Notes: a model not told the origin generated them from the letters alone. DNA of 44,656 nucleotides from Paenibacillus phocaeensis (GCF_900021165.1 NZ_FCOQ01000018.1:1-44656); one strand, 5' to 3'; positions 20,277 through 30,116 are shown, counted from the first letter of the stretch. Program-made: numbers and translations.

Positions 20277-21159
20277 TAAGAATCTAGATTACGTACATCT
20301 TAGCAAATATTTCTACACCCTATCGCTCGTCCTGACCATTGCCGGCATTATCTGTCTGTCGTTCTTCGGCTTGAACTACAGCGTTGACTTCAAAGCGGGA
20401 TCCAATGTCGATATTTCGCTGTCCAAGCCTCTGACGGCGGAACAAGTCAATCCGATTCTGGAGAACCTGGGCATTGATGAAGGGGCGACGATCAGTCCCG
20501 GGGAAGACCGGATGAATATCCGGTTTACGAAAGTCTTAAATGAAGATAGTGATGCGAAACTGAAAGCGGAAATTTCGAAACTGGACGAGAAAGCTTCGTT
20601 TGAAGTGAATACCGTGGATCCGGAAATGGCCAAGGAGCTGGCGCGCAATGCGATTTACGCGGTCTTGATCTCCTGTCTCGGGATTATCATCTATGTCAGC
20701 ATCCGGTTTGAATGGCGGTTTGCCGTAGCCGCGATTGTAGCGTTGCTGCATGATGCCTTTATGGTCATCGCCGTGTTCTCGATCTTCCGGCTTGAGGTGG
20801 ACTTGACGTTTATCGTAGCTGTATTAACAATTATCGGTTATTCGATTAACGATACGATCGTTATCTTTGACCGGATCCGCGAGAACCTGCGTTTTGCCAA
20901 GCAGAAGTCCCGCCAGGATCTGATCAAGCTGGTAAACGAAAGCGTATCGCAAACCATCATGCGTTCCTTATATACCGCATTAACGGTGTTTGTAGCTGCG
21001 TTCTTCCTCTTCCTGCTGGGCGGGGAGTCGATCCGGATGTTCTCGCTTGCGATGGTGATCGGGCTGTTGTTTGGGGCATATTCCTCCATCTTTATCGCCA
21101 GCCCGCTCTGGTTCGTATTGAAGAGCAAGCAAAAGCGCAAACCGGCCAAAGCTTCTTAA
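20266..21159 (+). CDS. secF: protein translocase subunit SecF
   Basis: 297 residues from GTG at 20266, which has AAGGAG 10 bp upstream; a GTG at 20257 is too close to that site. The start lies inside the end of secD, so the pair is translationally coupled. Six membrane helices. SecF marks: LNYSVDFKAGSNVDISL in the first periplasmic region, then LLHDAFMVIAVFSIFRLEVD and IIGYSINDTIVIFDRIREN in the membrane part. It ends in a basic tail. Confidence 0.96.
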   Translation: MSFNKNLDYVHLSKYFYTLSLVLTIAGIICLSFFGLNYSVDFKAGSNVDISLSKPLTAEQVNPILENLGIDEGATISPGEDRMNIRFTKVLNEDSDAKLKAEISKLDEKASFEVNTVDPEMAKELARNAIYAVLISCLGIIIYVSIRFEWRFAVAAIVALLHDAFMVIAVFSIFRLEVDLTFIVAVLTIIGYSINDTIVIFDRIRENLRFAKQKSRQDLIKLVNESVSQTIMRSLYTALTVFVAAFFLFLLGGESIRMFSLAMVIGLLFGAYSSIFIASPLWFVLKSKQKRKPAKAS

Positions 21160-21210
21160 GCGGCCGTCAGGCCAGATTGAACCGCCAATCGATTAGCTGG
21201 ATAAGGACAG

Positions 21211-21236
21211 AGCCGCGTCTTTTGACGCGGCTTTCG
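21211..21236 (+). terminator. possible terminator after secF
   Basis: A perfect 9-bp stem (AGCCGCGTC at 21211-21219 with GACGCGGCT at 21224-21232) has a TTTT loop. Only a short TTC follows, so termination may be partial. Confidence 0.55.
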
Positions 21237-21273
21237 CAACTTATCCGTTTTTACGTGCATCAGGAGGGAGATT

Positions 21274-22227
21274 ATGACACGAGAACAACCTGTTATTCCT
21301 GGACCGGCGACTTGGCCCGGGATCGTGGGGGATGTCGTTCTGGCTGTGTTTTTAGGGACGGTAGGACTGCTGTACGGCAGCCTGGCATTGCTGGCCGGGG
21401 CCTTATATTCCGCCTGCGATGCCGCCGGAGGTGGGGCAGCCAGACTGCCTGGACTGGGAAATCGGCGTTTGCGGCGGGCCGGATGGTCCCCGAGCAAAGC
21501 GTCGCCCGAGCCGCTGCCAGCTATTTTCTTCTCCGTTTTTCTGTTGATGGGCGCCGTACAGCTGTGGATTGCGGCCATTACCGACATCGTTGAAGCCGAT
21601 ACCACTCCGCCGGAGACCTTCGTTTTGGCGGCTGTCCTCCTATCGATGGCTTTGCGGGAGACGCTGTTTCAAATCAAATGGCGGTCTGTCCGCAGGAAGT
21701 CGGATGGCGAGCTGCAATCGCTCGTCGAGAAACATCGCCATGCCCTGTTCTCCTCCGTGATTGTCCTCGCCGGGGTATTTGGGGCGATGGGAGGGGGAGC
21801 CTGGGATTTGCCGGCGATGCTCTATCTTGAACCGGTTGCCGCTATTCTGGTCGCGTCGCATGTGCTGATTCAAGTCTATCGGCTGGTCACACGCTCCATT
21901 TACGGTCCGATCTCGCAGCAGGTACGCGAAGAAGATGCTGCTTCATTGATCGAGACGGTGCAGCGAGTGCATGGGGTTATCACCGTTGAGGATTTGAAGG
22001 CACAGGAGAAGGGCCATTATGTGACCGTAAGTGCCCGAATCAGCGTGAACCCGCGGATTACCGTCATGGAAGCCAATGATATCGCGAATCGGGCGAAAAT
22101 GCTGCTGCTCAACCGGTTTTCCCACGTCACCGACGTTCGGATTCAAGTTGCGCCTTACGAGGCGGAATATCCGTACAAGAGCAATGCCGAGGAATCCGAC
22201 AGCGACTTGCCGAACCTGCTTCAGTAA
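21274..22227 (+). CDS. degenerate cation diffusion facilitator (CDF)-family protein
   Basis: 317 residues. The fold reads as CDF: a membrane part of about six helices, then a cytosolic ferredoxin-like domain whose VHGVITVEDLKAQEKGHYVT and RISVNPRITVMEAND are typical. In working CDF exporters, a pair of acidic or His residues in helix 2 and an HxxxD pair in helix 5 bind the metal. Here the first helix-2 ligand is Tyr45 (Asp49 is kept), the helix-5 Asp is Ala157 and the His position is Lys153 (with His154 beside it). The usual His-rich loop after helix 2 (HPxGHGK type) reads WSPSKASPEP. Gene and reading frame are intact. It may be a transporter with altered specificity or a non-transporting relative. 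ATG with GGAGGGAG upstream. Lies between secF and recJ. Confidence 0.75.
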   Translation: MTREQPVIPGPATWPGIVGDVVLAVFLGTVGLLYGSLALLAGALYSACDAAGGGAARLPGLGNRRLRRAGWSPSKASPEPLPAIFFSVFLLMGAVQLWIAAITDIVEADTTPPETFVLAAVLLSMALRETLFQIKWRSVRRKSDGELQSLVEKHRHALFSSVIVLAGVFGAMGGGAWDLPAMLYLEPVAAILVASHVLIQVYRLVTRSIYGPISQQVREEDAASLIETVQRVHGVITVEDLKAQEKGHYVTVSARISVNPRITVMEANDIANRAKMLLLNRFSHVTDVRIQVAPYEAEYPYKSNAEESDSDLPNLLQ

Positions 22228-22273
22228 GCCGGCCCTAAGGATAGAACCGACAGGAAGAAAGAAGGTGCCGCTT

Positions 22274-24679
22274 GTGCTTCACTCCAAATATCGCTGGTCT
22301 CAGCTGCCCTGTGACGAAGGGGCAGCCGGCCAGCTCGCCGGCCAGTTGAACATCTCCCCGCTGCTTGCTTCCTTGCTGGTTACACGGGGGATGGAGAACC
22401 CGGAAGAGGCGGAGCTATTCTTACAAGGAAGCCTCGCGAATCAACATGATCCCATGCTGCTCAGCGGGATGAAGGAAGCCGTTCCCCGCATCCGCCGCGC
22501 GGTGGAGAAGGGCGAGCGGATCTTGATTTACGGGGATTATGACGCCGACGGCGTTTCATCCACGACGTTAATGATCCACCTGATGAGGCGTCTTGGTGCT
22601 ACATATGACTATTACATTCCACATCGTACGAAAGAAGGATACGGCCTGCATATTCCGGTGCTGGAACATTTTCAGAAGAAAGGCTTTACATTGATCGTGA
22701 CGGTGGATACGGGGATCAGTGCCGTCGAGCAGGTGGCTTATGCCAATGCGGCGGGGATGGATGTCATCGTCACCGATCACCATGAACCGCCTGCGGTTTT
22801 GCCGGAAGCGTATGCCTTGATTAACCCCAAGCTCCCCGCCTGTACGTACCCTTTTAAGGGGCTGGCCGGAGTTGGCGTGGCGTACAAGCTGGCTCAGGCC
22901 TTGATGGGCGACGACATTCCGGAGGCCTGGACGGAGCTCGCCGCATTGGGAACCATCGCCGACCTCATGCCATTAACCGGAGAGAATCGGGTGATCGTCA
23001 AGGCGGGGCTGGCTTCGATGGCCCGTTCGGCTTTCCCGGGAATGACGGCGCTGCTCGGCACGTCCGGATGGTCCAGCGGAGAAGTGACCTCGACGGCCGT
23101 TGCCTTCGGTTTGGCGCCGCGGATTAATGCCAGCGGCCGGATGAGTCACGCCAACCGGGCGGTCGCCTTGTTGACGGCGGAGAGCATGGAGGAAGCCGAA
23201 GCGATTGCCGAGGAACTGGATGTGCTGAACAAGGAGCGCCAAATGCTCGTTGAAGAAATGGTGCAGGAGGCGCTTCGGCAATTGGAAGACCAGGAGAAGA
23301 CGGAGGGGATCCCGGACGTCATCGTCGTAGCCGGTGAAGGATGGAATGCCGGCGTTGTCGGGATCGTGGCCTCCAAATTACTGGAACGTTATTATCGTCC
23401 CACGATCGTGTTGGGCATTCATCCCGAGACAGGAGAATGCAAAGGTTCGGCCCGCTCGATCCCCGGCTTTGACATTTACGAAGCATTAACGGATTGCGCC
23501 GATCTGCTGGATCATTTCGGCGGCCATCCTTCGGCGGCCGGGATGTCCCTTAACCGGGAGCGATTGGAAGAATTCGGCCGCAGATTAAATGCTTATGCAG
23601 CCGGCCGACTGACGCCGGAGCACTTCGTGCCGGTTCTGCAGACGGATTTGGCTTGTTCCCTGAAGGATGTCACGCTGCAGGCAATCGAGCAGCTTCAGCA
23701 TCTGGCGCCATTCGGCATGGCCAACACCTGCCCAAGGCTGCTTCTTCGCGGCCTGAAGCTGCTGGAATGCCGGCAGATGGGCAAGGACGGCAAGCACTTG
23801 AAGCTGATCCTGGGCCAGAGCGGTAAGACGGTGGAAGCGGTCGCGTTTGGCAAAGGGGAATTGGCCCCGCTGCTGGCCGAGGAAGCTCAGATTGATATCG
23901 TTGCGGAAGCCGCAGTTAACGAGTGGAACGGATCGCGCAAACCGCAGCTGATGATCCAGGATATGGCCGTTTCCCACCTGCAGGTGTTTGATTATCGGGG
24001 TTCCCGGAATCCGGCGGCGCTGCTCGAAGAGCTGCAGGGGAAGCTGGGAAAACTCTCCGCTTGCGGTTCGGGAACCTCGGCCGTCGTGCTTAATGACGGG
24101 TCCGGATTTTTCCAGTCCCTTGATTTGAAGGAGACCCCGGTTTGGGTATATGATAAGAACGTTGGCTTACGTCCCGGCAACGATCTTGCCCAAGCGGCAG
24201 GAATCGAGGCCGCGGCGACGCTGTTCGTCCTGGAGCTTCCGGAATCGCCGGAGGGCTGGACCGGAATCTTAACTGCTTTTACCGGCCTGGAGCGCATTTA
24301 TATGCTGCATTCGCTGCGTGCGCCCCAAGAGCAAATCGAACCGCCTTCCAGGGACCGCTTCAAGTTGGTTTACAGCTTGATCTATAAAGGGGCGGGGCAG
24401 GGGTTGCGCGAGGAAGAGCTGCTGGCTGCGCTTGTGAAGCGCACCGGCTGGTCCAAGCGTATGGTCGAAATGGCACTCGGGGTATTCGAAGAACTGGGAT
24501 TTATTATCCGGGCATCGGGGATGATTCGGATCCATCCGTCTCCTTCCAAGCAGGCTCTGGAAACGTCAAGCCGTTACCGGGAGCTCGGACTGCTGGCGGA
24601 AATCGAACAGATGCTGCAGTACGGCCGGGTGTCGGAAATTACCGAATGGATGCTCACCCATAAACAGGGAGCTTCATAA
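22274..24679 (+). CDS. recJ: single-stranded-DNA exonuclease RecJ
   Basis: 801 residues from GTG at 22274 (AAGAAGG 8 bp upstream), giving an N-terminus M-LHSKYRW like that of B. subtilis RecJ. The frame is open back to 22076 but that part overlaps the CDF gene. RecJ degrades single-stranded DNA 5' to 3' in recombination and mismatch repair. DHH motifs: YGDYDADGVSST (I), VTVDTG (II), VTDHHEPP (III, DHH), and NASGRM. The DHHA1 domain has FGGHPSAAGMSL. An OB fold follows (about 455-560). The extra C-terminal region of about 200 residues is found in the Bacilli. Confidence 0.95.
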   Translation: MLHSKYRWSQLPCDEGAAGQLAGQLNISPLLASLLVTRGMENPEEAELFLQGSLANQHDPMLLSGMKEAVPRIRRAVEKGERILIYGDYDADGVSSTTLMIHLMRRLGATYDYYIPHRTKEGYGLHIPVLEHFQKKGFTLIVTVDTGISAVEQVAYANAAGMDVIVTDHHEPPAVLPEAYALINPKLPACTYPFKGLAGVGVAYKLAQALMGDDIPEAWTELAALGTIADLMPLTGENRVIVKAGLASMARSAFPGMTALLGTSGWSSGEVTSTAVAFGLAPRINASGRMSHANRAVALLTAESMEEAEAIAEELDVLNKERQMLVEEMVQEALRQLEDQEKTEGIPDVIVVAGEGWNAGVVGIVASKLLERYYRPTIVLGIHPETGECKGSARSIPGFDIYEALTDCADLLDHFGGHPSAAGMSLNRERLEEFGRRLNAYAAGRLTPEHFVPVLQTDLACSLKDVTLQAIEQLQHLAPFGMANTCPRLLLRGLKLLECRQMGKDGKHLKLILGQSGKTVEAVAFGKGELAPLLAEEAQIDIVAEAAVNEWNGSRKPQLMIQDMAVSHLQVFDYRGSRNPAALLEELQGKLGKLSACGSGTSAVVLNDGSGFFQSLDLKETPVWVYDKNVGLRPGNDLAQAAGIEAAATLFVLELPESPEGWTGILTAFTGLERIYMLHSLRAPQEQIEPPSRDRFKLVYSLIYKGAGQGLREEELLAALVKRTGWSKRMVEMALGVFEELGFIIRASGMIRIHPSPSKQALETSSRYRELGLLAEIEQMLQYGRVSEITEWMLTHKQGAS

Positions 24680-24746
24680 ATGATTGTTCGAGATCATCGA
24701 GACATTGGAAATGATTCGCACGCATTTGAATTAGGAGGAGATTGGT

Positions 24747-25262
24747 TTGGATTTTAAAGAGTACATTCGGGTGATTCCTGATTTTCCTCAGCCCGGCATC
24801 AGTTTTAAAGATATTACCACGCTGTTGAATGACGGTGAAATGTACCGTAAGGCCATTGACGAGCTGAAGCAGCTGGTATCCCACCTCCAAATCGACTTGA
24901 TTGCCGGACCGGAGGCCCGCGGCTTCGTGGTGGGGGCTCCGCTGGCTTACGCGCTTGGCGTTGGGTTCGTACCGATCCGCAAAAGCGGGAAACTCCCTTA
25001 CGAGACGATTGAAGTGGAATACGATCTGGAGTATGGCAAAGACCGGTTAGCGATGCATAGCGATGCGGTGAAGCCGGGGCAAAATGTGCTGATCGCAGAC
25101 GACCTGCTGGCGACCGGCGGAACGATATCCACCTCCGTTAATTTGGTTCGCCAATTGGGCGGACATGTGGTTGGCACAGCGTTCCTGATTGAGTTGAGCG
25201 AGCTGGACGGCCGCAGCAAGCTGCCGGGAATCGATGTATTCTCGCTTGTGAAATACGAATAA
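24747..25262 (+). CDS. apt: adenine phosphoribosyltransferase
   Basis: 171 residues, standard length. Makes AMP from adenine and PRPP (purine salvage). The PRPP-binding motif [13 protein letters not shown] is at 114-126; [17 protein letters not shown] and [13 protein letters not shown] are adenine-enzyme marks. TTG start with AGGAGGAG 6 bp upstream. Between recJ and relA as in B. subtilis, except that a uracil permease gene has come in between apt and relA here. Confidence 0.97.
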   Translation: MDFKEYIRVIPDFPQPGISFKDITTLLNDGEMYRKAIDELKQLVSHLQIDLIAGPEARGFVVGAPLAYALGVGFVPIRKSGKLPYETIEVEYDLEYGKDRLAMHSDAVKPGQNVLIADDLLATGGTISTSVNLVRQLGGHVVGTAFLIELSELDGRSKLPGIDVFSLVKYE

Positions 25263-25281
25263 ATCTATGCGAATAACAAAG

Positions 25282-25322
25282 AGGGGCTGTCGCCAGGTAA
25301 TCTATGGCGGCAGCCCCTTGTT
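25282..25322 (+). terminator. bidirectional terminator between apt and uraA
   Basis: AGGGGCTGTCGCCA pairs nearly perfectly with TGGCGGCAGCCCCT around a 9-nt loop, then TTGTTG. It sits between two convergent genes; on the minus strand it is followed by CTTTGTT. Confidence 0.85.
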
Positions 25323-25337
25323 GATTAGTGGAAGAGC

Positions 25338-26624
25338 TTAATGCGCAGCGTCTTCATTGTCGTTGCTTAGTTTGAGGACCTGGATCAGTTTGAAGAACAA
25401 ACTGAGCAAGATTCCGACGATCGTAGCCAGGGCCATGCCTTTCAGCTCGACGCTGCCCATCGTCAGCTTGGTGCCGCTCAGGCCGATCACCAGCACGACC
25501 GTAGTCAACAGCATATTGGTCGGCTTGGAGAAGTCCACCTTCTGCTCCACGAAGATCCTCAGGCCCGAGGCTGCGATTACGCCGAAGAGGAGCAAGGATA
25601 CGCCGCCCATCACCGGATTCGGAATATTGGCAACGATAGCCGAGAATTTGCCGGAGAAGGAGAGCAGGATCGCAAAGATGGCGGCTCCACCGATGACAAA
25701 CACGGAATATACGCGGGTCAACGCCATGACGCCGATGTTCTCTCCGTAGGTGGTGTTAGGCGTTGAGCCTACAAAACCGGAGAGAATCGTGGAGATCCCG
25801 TTCCCCATCAGCGACCGGTGCAACCCGGGATCCTTGGACAAGTCTTTGCCTACGATGTTGCTCGTCACCAACAGGTGGCCGATATGCTCTACGATCACGA
25901 CCAGCGCGACCGGCACGATCGAGATGATAACGGAAGGATCCCATTGCGGGGTCGTGACCGTCGGCAGGGTGAACCATTTGGCTGCTCCGATAGCTTCGGT
26001 GTTCACTTCACCCATGAAGAGCGCAAGTACATATCCAACCACGATCCCGATCAGGATATGGATGATCTTCGGGAAGCCGCGGAACAAGACAGCGCCAAGT
26101 ACCGTTACGCCTAACGTTACAAGCGACAACGTGATGTCCGTCCCGTTTGGCGTCCATCCTTCCGCGCCATCGGTGATCCACCCGGCCATGCCGGCTGCGA
26201 CCGGAATTAACTCCAAACCGATGAGAGCGACGATGGCGCCCATGGCGGCCGGCGGGAATACGATGTCGATCCAATTGGTGCCGGCGTATTTAATCAGCAG
26301 CGCAATCAGGACGAAGATCACGCCGGTGACGATAAACGCGCCAAGCGCCATGGCATACCCGTTCCCAGGATGGCTGATGATCACCGCCTGAACCGGTGCG
26401 ATGAAGGCAAAGCTGGAGCCCAGATAGGCGGGGATTTTCCCTTTGCAGATGAGGATGTAGAGCAGGGTGCCGATGCCGTTCATCAGCAGGATCATGCCCG
26501 GGTCTACGCCGAACAGATTAGGCACCAGGACCGTGCTTCCGAACATGGCAAATAAGTGCTGCAGGCTTAACAGCACACCCGGTCCGAACGGGACTTTCTC
26601 ATTGACTTGAATTTCACGTTGCAA
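25338..26624 (-). CDS. uraA: uracil permease (nucleobase:cation symporter-2 family)
   Basis: 428 residues from TTG at 26624 (GAGGAG 8 bp upstream); a GTG at 26633 overlaps the ribosome site. About 14 membrane helices. It brings in uracil with protons or sodium. NCS2 marks: LQHLFAMFGSTVLVP near the start, EHIGHLLVTSNIVGKDL with the first conserved Glu, and STPNTTYGENIGVMALT with the second. These match UraA/PyrP more than the xanthine branch. It stands alone on the minus strand inside a purine/stringent-response gene run. Confidence 0.92.
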   Translation of the reverse strand: MQREIQVNEKVPFGPGVLLSLQHLFAMFGSTVLVPNLFGVDPGMILLMNGIGTLLYILICKGKIPAYLGSSFAFIAPVQAVIISHPGNGYAMALGAFIVTGVIFVLIALLIKYAGTNWIDIVFPPAAMGAIVALIGLELIPVAAGMAGWITDGAEGWTPNGTDITLSLVTLGVTVLGAVLFRGFPKIIHILIGIVVGYVLALFMGEVNTEAIGAAKWFTLPTVTTPQWDPSVIISIVPVALVVIVEHIGHLLVTSNIVGKDLSKDPGLHRSLMGNGISTILSGFVGSTPNTTYGENIGVMALTRVYSVFVIGGAAIFAILLSFSGKFSAIVANIPNPVMGGVSLLLFGVIAASGLRIFVEQKVDFSKPTNMLLTTVVLVIGLSGTKLTMGSVELKGMALATIVGILLSLFFKLIQVLKLSNDNEDAAH

Positions 26625-26661
26625 CGCGTTCACTCCTCTATAGATACGTTCATAAGATAAC

Positions 26662-26700
26662 TATCCTTAATAGGATAATGACAATGCCGACAATTTTCAA
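26662..26700 (-). promoter_or_regulatory. uraA promoter with an overlapping palindrome
   Basis: On the minus strand TTGAAA (26700-26695) and TATCCT (26677-26672) are spaced by 17 bp. The -10 box is one half of TATCCT-TAAT-AGGATA (26662-26677), which has perfect 6-bp arms. The site is placed to act as an operator. No known regulator is implied by its sequence, and no PyrR-type attenuator is seen before uraA. Confidence 0.45.
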
Positions 26701-26831
26701 CAGAAATTTGCACGGCTGACGCATTTGTCTCTAACAATATTCCCGATGTCCACTTGACGGCATACAGCTATGAAGAAGATCCGAATGTGCTTGGCGGGTG
26801 TCCGCGCATCGAGGACAATACCCGGAGTTGA
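26682..26831 (+). other. open stretch that may be the remnant of a gene end
   Basis: 49 codons without a stop, ending at TGA 26829-26831, with no usable start. The translation ends DPNVLGGCPRIEDNTRS and has normal protein-like composition. No family is recognised. It fills most of the space between the divergent uraA and relA genes. It could be chance. Confidence 0.25.
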
Positions 26832-26943
26832 CGGGAGGGAACGCAAGAGTCATAATTATAGGAAATCAAAATGAGGCGAATTATGCTCTTGTATGCGTTT
26901 TTTCAGTATATTTTCATAATAGAAAGGAATCAACAGGATCTCA

Positions 26944-29118
26944 ATGGGCATAGAGCAATTACTCGAAAAGGCGTCTGCCTATATAAAGGAACCGGATCTC
27001 GAACGGATTCGGGAAGCGTACGAGTTTGCGGACGAAGCCCATCACGGACAGGTCCGCAAATCCGGGGAGCCTTATATTCTTCATCCTTTGGCCGTGGCGG
27101 ATATTGTTGTTAACATGCAGATGGATGCGCTGTCGGTCATTGCGGCCCTTCTTCATGATGTGGTTGAAGACACGACGGTGTCTTTAAAGGAGATACAGGA
27201 GCATTTCGGCAGCGATTGTGCTCTGCTCGTTGACGGATTAACCAAGCTGGAGCGGATCAAATTCCAATCCAAGGAGGAGCAGCAGAACGAGAACTACCGC
27301 AAAATGTTTATTGCGATGGCACAGGACATCCGGGTGATCGTCATTAAACTGGCGGACCGGCTGCACAATATGCGGACGCTCAAATACCAGTCCGAGGAAA
27401 GCCAGCGGCGGATCGCTTACGAGACGCTGGAGATTTTCTGCCCGATTGCCAACCGGCTGGGGATTTCCGCGATCAAATGGGAAATGGAAGATATCGCTCT
27501 GCGGTACCTGAATCCGCAGCAGTATTATCGGATCGCCAATTTGATGCGCAAGAAACGGGCCGAGCGCGAGGAATACATCAAGAACGTCATCGGCCGTATC
27601 GCCGAGAAGCTGGAGGAAATGGGCGTACAGGCGGACTTGTCCGGCCGCCCGAAGCATATCTACAGCGTTTATAAGAAAATGACGGTGAAAAACAAGCAGT
27701 TCAACGAAATCTACGATCTGCTGGCCATCCGCATCATCGTTGACAATATTAAGGATTGTTATGCAACCCTGGGGATCATCCATACGTTATGGAAGCCGAT
27801 GCCGGGGCGGTTTAAGGATTATATCGCCATGCCGAAGGCGAACATGTACCAGTCGCTGCATACGACGGTCGTCGGCCCGAACGGGGAACCGACGGAAGTT
27901 CAGATCCGGACCTGGGAGATGCACCGCACCGCCGAATACGGGATCGCGGCACACTGGGCTTATAAGGAAGGCTCAGGAACAGGCGGCCTGGAAAATAAAA
28001 TCACGTTCTTTAACGAAATCCTGGAGCTTCAGCATGAGGCCAAGGATGCATCGGAGTTCGTGGAATCGCTGAAAATGGATTTCTTCTCGGACCTCGTATT
28101 TGTCTTTACCCCTTCCGGGGAAGTCATCGAGCTGCCGGCGGGCTCCGTGCCGCTGGATTTTGCCTACCGTATCCATACCGAAGTTGGCAATCGTACCATC
28201 GGCGCCAAGGTGAACGGACGGATCGTGCCGCTGGATCATCGGTTGAAGACCGGGGACATCGTGGAGATTTTGACGTCCAAGCATTCGTACGGACCGAGTC
28301 AGGACTGGCTGAAAATCGCCCAATCCTCTCACGCCCGCAGCAAAATCAAGCAATGGTTTAAGAAGGAAAAACGCGAAGAAAACGTGGAAAAAGGCCGCGA
28401 AGCGATCGAACGCGAGCTGAAGCGGGCGGGGATCGAGCCGTCCCAGTGGATGAGCGACGATAAACTGCTGGAGGCGGCGAAGAAATACGCCTTCAATGAC
28501 ATCGACGACATGCTGTCGGCGATTGGATTTGGAGGAATCACGGCTTCGCAGATCGTCACCAAGCTGACCGAGAAGCTGCGCAAGGAGCAGGAGGATACGG
28601 CCGGGCACATCGAGTTGACCTCGGAGGTCAAGGAAGTGAAGGCGCCGGAAGAGCGCCGGCGTCCAACGAACGGCGTCGTCGTGAAGGGAATCGACAATTT
28701 GCTCGTACGGTTTGCAAGGTGCTGCAACCCGGTTCCGGGCGATGAGATCGTGGGCTATATCACCCGCGGACGCGGGGTATCGGTGCATCGCAGCGATTGC
28801 CCGAACATTCCGAGCGGGGGAGACGGCGAGGAAGCGGCGCGCGTCATCGATGTGGAGTGGGAAGAAGCGATCGAAGCGAATTACAGCGTCGATATTGAAA
28901 TCACCGGTCATGACCGCCGGAACTTCCTTAACGAGGTGCTGCAGGCCGTGTCGGAAAGCAAAACGAATATTTCGGCCGTCTCGGGCCGATCGGATAAGAA
29001 CAAAATGGCTTTGGTGCATATGACGATCTTGATCCGCAATACCGATCATCTGCAATCCGTCGTAGAGAAAATCAAACGGGTGAAGGATGTGTACACGGTC
29101 CATCGGATCATGCAGTAA
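26944..29118 (+). CDS. relA: bifunctional (p)ppGpp synthetase/hydrolase Rel
   Basis: 724 residues, full length. It makes and breaks (p)ppGpp, driving the stringent response when uncharged tRNA enters the ribosome. The hydrolase domain has the HD motif HDVVED (from His71) and [11 protein letters not shown]. The synthetase domain has [13 protein letters not shown] and the substrate loop [22 protein letters not shown] follows ([20 protein letters not shown]), then a zinc-finger-like [19 protein letters not shown] and a C-terminal ACT domain. Intact hydrolase residues show a bifunctional enzyme. AGGA precedes the ATG. Followed 26 bp later by dtd, as in B. subtilis. Confidence 0.96.
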   Translation: MGIEQLLEKASAYIKEPDLERIREAYEFADEAHHGQVRKSGEPYILHPLAVADIVVNMQMDALSVIAALLHDVVEDTTVSLKEIQEHFGSDCALLVDGLTKLERIKFQSKEEQQNENYRKMFIAMAQDIRVIVIKLADRLHNMRTLKYQSEESQRRIAYETLEIFCPIANRLGISAIKWEMEDIALRYLNPQQYYRIANLMRKKRAEREEYIKNVIGRIAEKLEEMGVQADLSGRPKHIYSVYKKMTVKNKQFNEIYDLLAIRIIVDNIKDCYATLGIIHTLWKPMPGRFKDYIAMPKANMYQSLHTTVVGPNGEPTEVQIRTWEMHRTAEYGIAAHWAYKEGSGTGGLENKITFFNEILELQHEAKDASEFVESLKMDFFSDLVFVFTPSGEVIELPAGSVPLDFAYRIHTEVGNRTIGAKVNGRIVPLDHRLKTGDIVEILTSKHSYGPSQDWLKIAQSSHARSKIKQWFKKEKREENVEKGREAIERELKRAGIEPSQWMSDDKLLEAAKKYAFNDIDDMLSAIGFGGITASQIVTKLTEKLRKEQEDTAGHIELTSEVKEVKAPEERRRPTNGVVVKGIDNLLVRFARCCNPVPGDEIVGYITRGRGVSVHRSDCPNIPSGGDGEEAARVIDVEWEEAIEANYSVDIEITGHDRRNFLNEVLQAVSESKTNISAVSGRSDKNKMALVHMTILIRNTDHLQSVVEKIKRVKDVYTVHRIMQ

Positions 29119-29144
29119 CAGACACAGAAAGGATTCGAACCCAG

Positions 29145-29594
29145 ATGAGAGTGGTCGTGCAGCGCTGCCGCGAGGCGCGCGTAATCGTAGCGGGAGAGAC
29201 GGTAGGGGCGATCGGCCCGGGGCTCCTGCTGCTGGTTGGCGTCACGCATGAGGACACCGAACCAGATGCCGCCTATTTGGCGGAGAAGATCGCCGGCTTG
29301 CGGATTTTCGAAGACGAAGCGGGGAAAATGAACCTCGCGGTGACGGAGATTGGCGGAGCGATTCTATCGGTCTCCCAGTTTACCCTGTACGGCGATTGCC
29401 GCAAGGGCAGACGTCCGAATTTCATGGCGGCCGCTCGGCCGGAAACGGCGGAGCCGCTCTATGAGCGGTTAAATGAGCTGCTTCGGGATAAGGGGCTGAC
29501 CGTCGAAACCGGGGTGTTCGGTGCGGATATGGACGTTGAACTGACCAACTGGGGGCCGGTGACCCTCATTCTGGACAGCGCTGGGGGGAATTGA
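29145..29594 (+). CDS. dtd: D-aminoacyl-tRNA deacylase
   Basis: 149 residues. Removes D-amino acids wrongly attached to tRNA. The two active-site motifs are present: [17 protein letters not shown] and NWGPVTLIL, the latter holding the Gly-Pro pair that reads chirality. AAAGGA lies 11 bp before the ATG. It forms a unit with relA. Confidence 0.97.
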   Translation: MRVVVQRCREARVIVAGETVGAIGPGLLLLVGVTHEDTEPDAAYLAEKIAGLRIFEDEAGKMNLAVTEIGGAILSVSQFTLYGDCRKGRRPNFMAAARPETAEPLYERLNELLRDKGLTVETGVFGADMDVELTNWGPVTLILDSAGGN

Positions 29595-29728
29595 CCGATT
29601 GCGACACGGTGTCTGCGATTCAGCGGTCGAGCGGGGCGTATTTTGTAAGCCGGTGCGATGGAGGATAAGCAACGGGGCTTTTGGACAACCTTTGAATAAA
29701 TTCTATGTTATCCGAAGGAGTTTTTGTT

Positions 29729-29896
29729 ATGCGCCAATCCGCGAAATCCAGAGACTGGCAGGCCATTCCGCTAATTGCGGCGGGGGACCGCGCCGAAGCC
29801 AGAGTGCTGGCCCGCTCGGCCGCCCCGGAGCAGTTCGAGTTGATCCCGCGGGAGGTCAAGCCTTCTGCCGAATGGCTTCCCCGCCCCGGAAGCTGA
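29729..29896 (+). CDS. small hypothetical protein (55 residues)
   Basis: The ATG at 29729 has AAGGAG 8 bp upstream, an excellent ribosome site. The 55-residue product is soluble, rich in Ala, Arg and Pro, and starts MRQSAKSRDWQAIPL. No family or motif is recognised. It is followed by a strong terminator at 29941, which makes a small gene plausible. It may belong to the relA-dtd transcript. Confidence 0.5.
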   Translation: MRQSAKSRDWQAIPLIAAGDRAEARVLARSAAPEQFELIPREVKPSAEWLPRPGS

Positions 29897-29940
29897 AGGC
29901 TCGCCGCGTTCGCGTTATTGATAGATCATCCCAATAGGAG

Positions 29941-29976
29941 GCCACTGCTAGGCGAATCGCCGGCAGTGGCTTTTTG
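29941..29976 (+). terminator. terminator of the relA-dtd transcript
   Basis: GCCACTGC (29941-29948) pairs with GCAGTGGC (29963-29970); an inner GGCGA/TCGCC helix stacks on it. Five T residues follow. Confidence 0.88.
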
Positions 29977-30060
29977 TCCGTTATGCAACTAGACCCGGCA
30001 ATTCCCGGAATTTTCAGTACCCGTGCGGCTCCTGAAATGGCTGCATTCACATAACCTTCA

Positions 30061-30090
30061 CTGACTTTTGGCGAAGCCGCAGGGTATAAT
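30061..30090 (+). promoter_or_regulatory. promoter of the malate sensor operon
   Basis: CTGACT (30061-30066) and a perfect TATAAT (30085-30090) are spaced by 18 bp. The sensor gene begins 27 bp later. Confidence 0.6.
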
Positions 30091-30116
30091 CAAAGAAAAT
30101 TTGAAGGATGGGAACG

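Noticed and set aside
27973..29103. 376-codon open frame on the minus strand inside relA
   Set aside because: It lies entirely within a well-identified gene on the other strand and has a His/Arg/Asp-rich composition typical of an antisense shadow.
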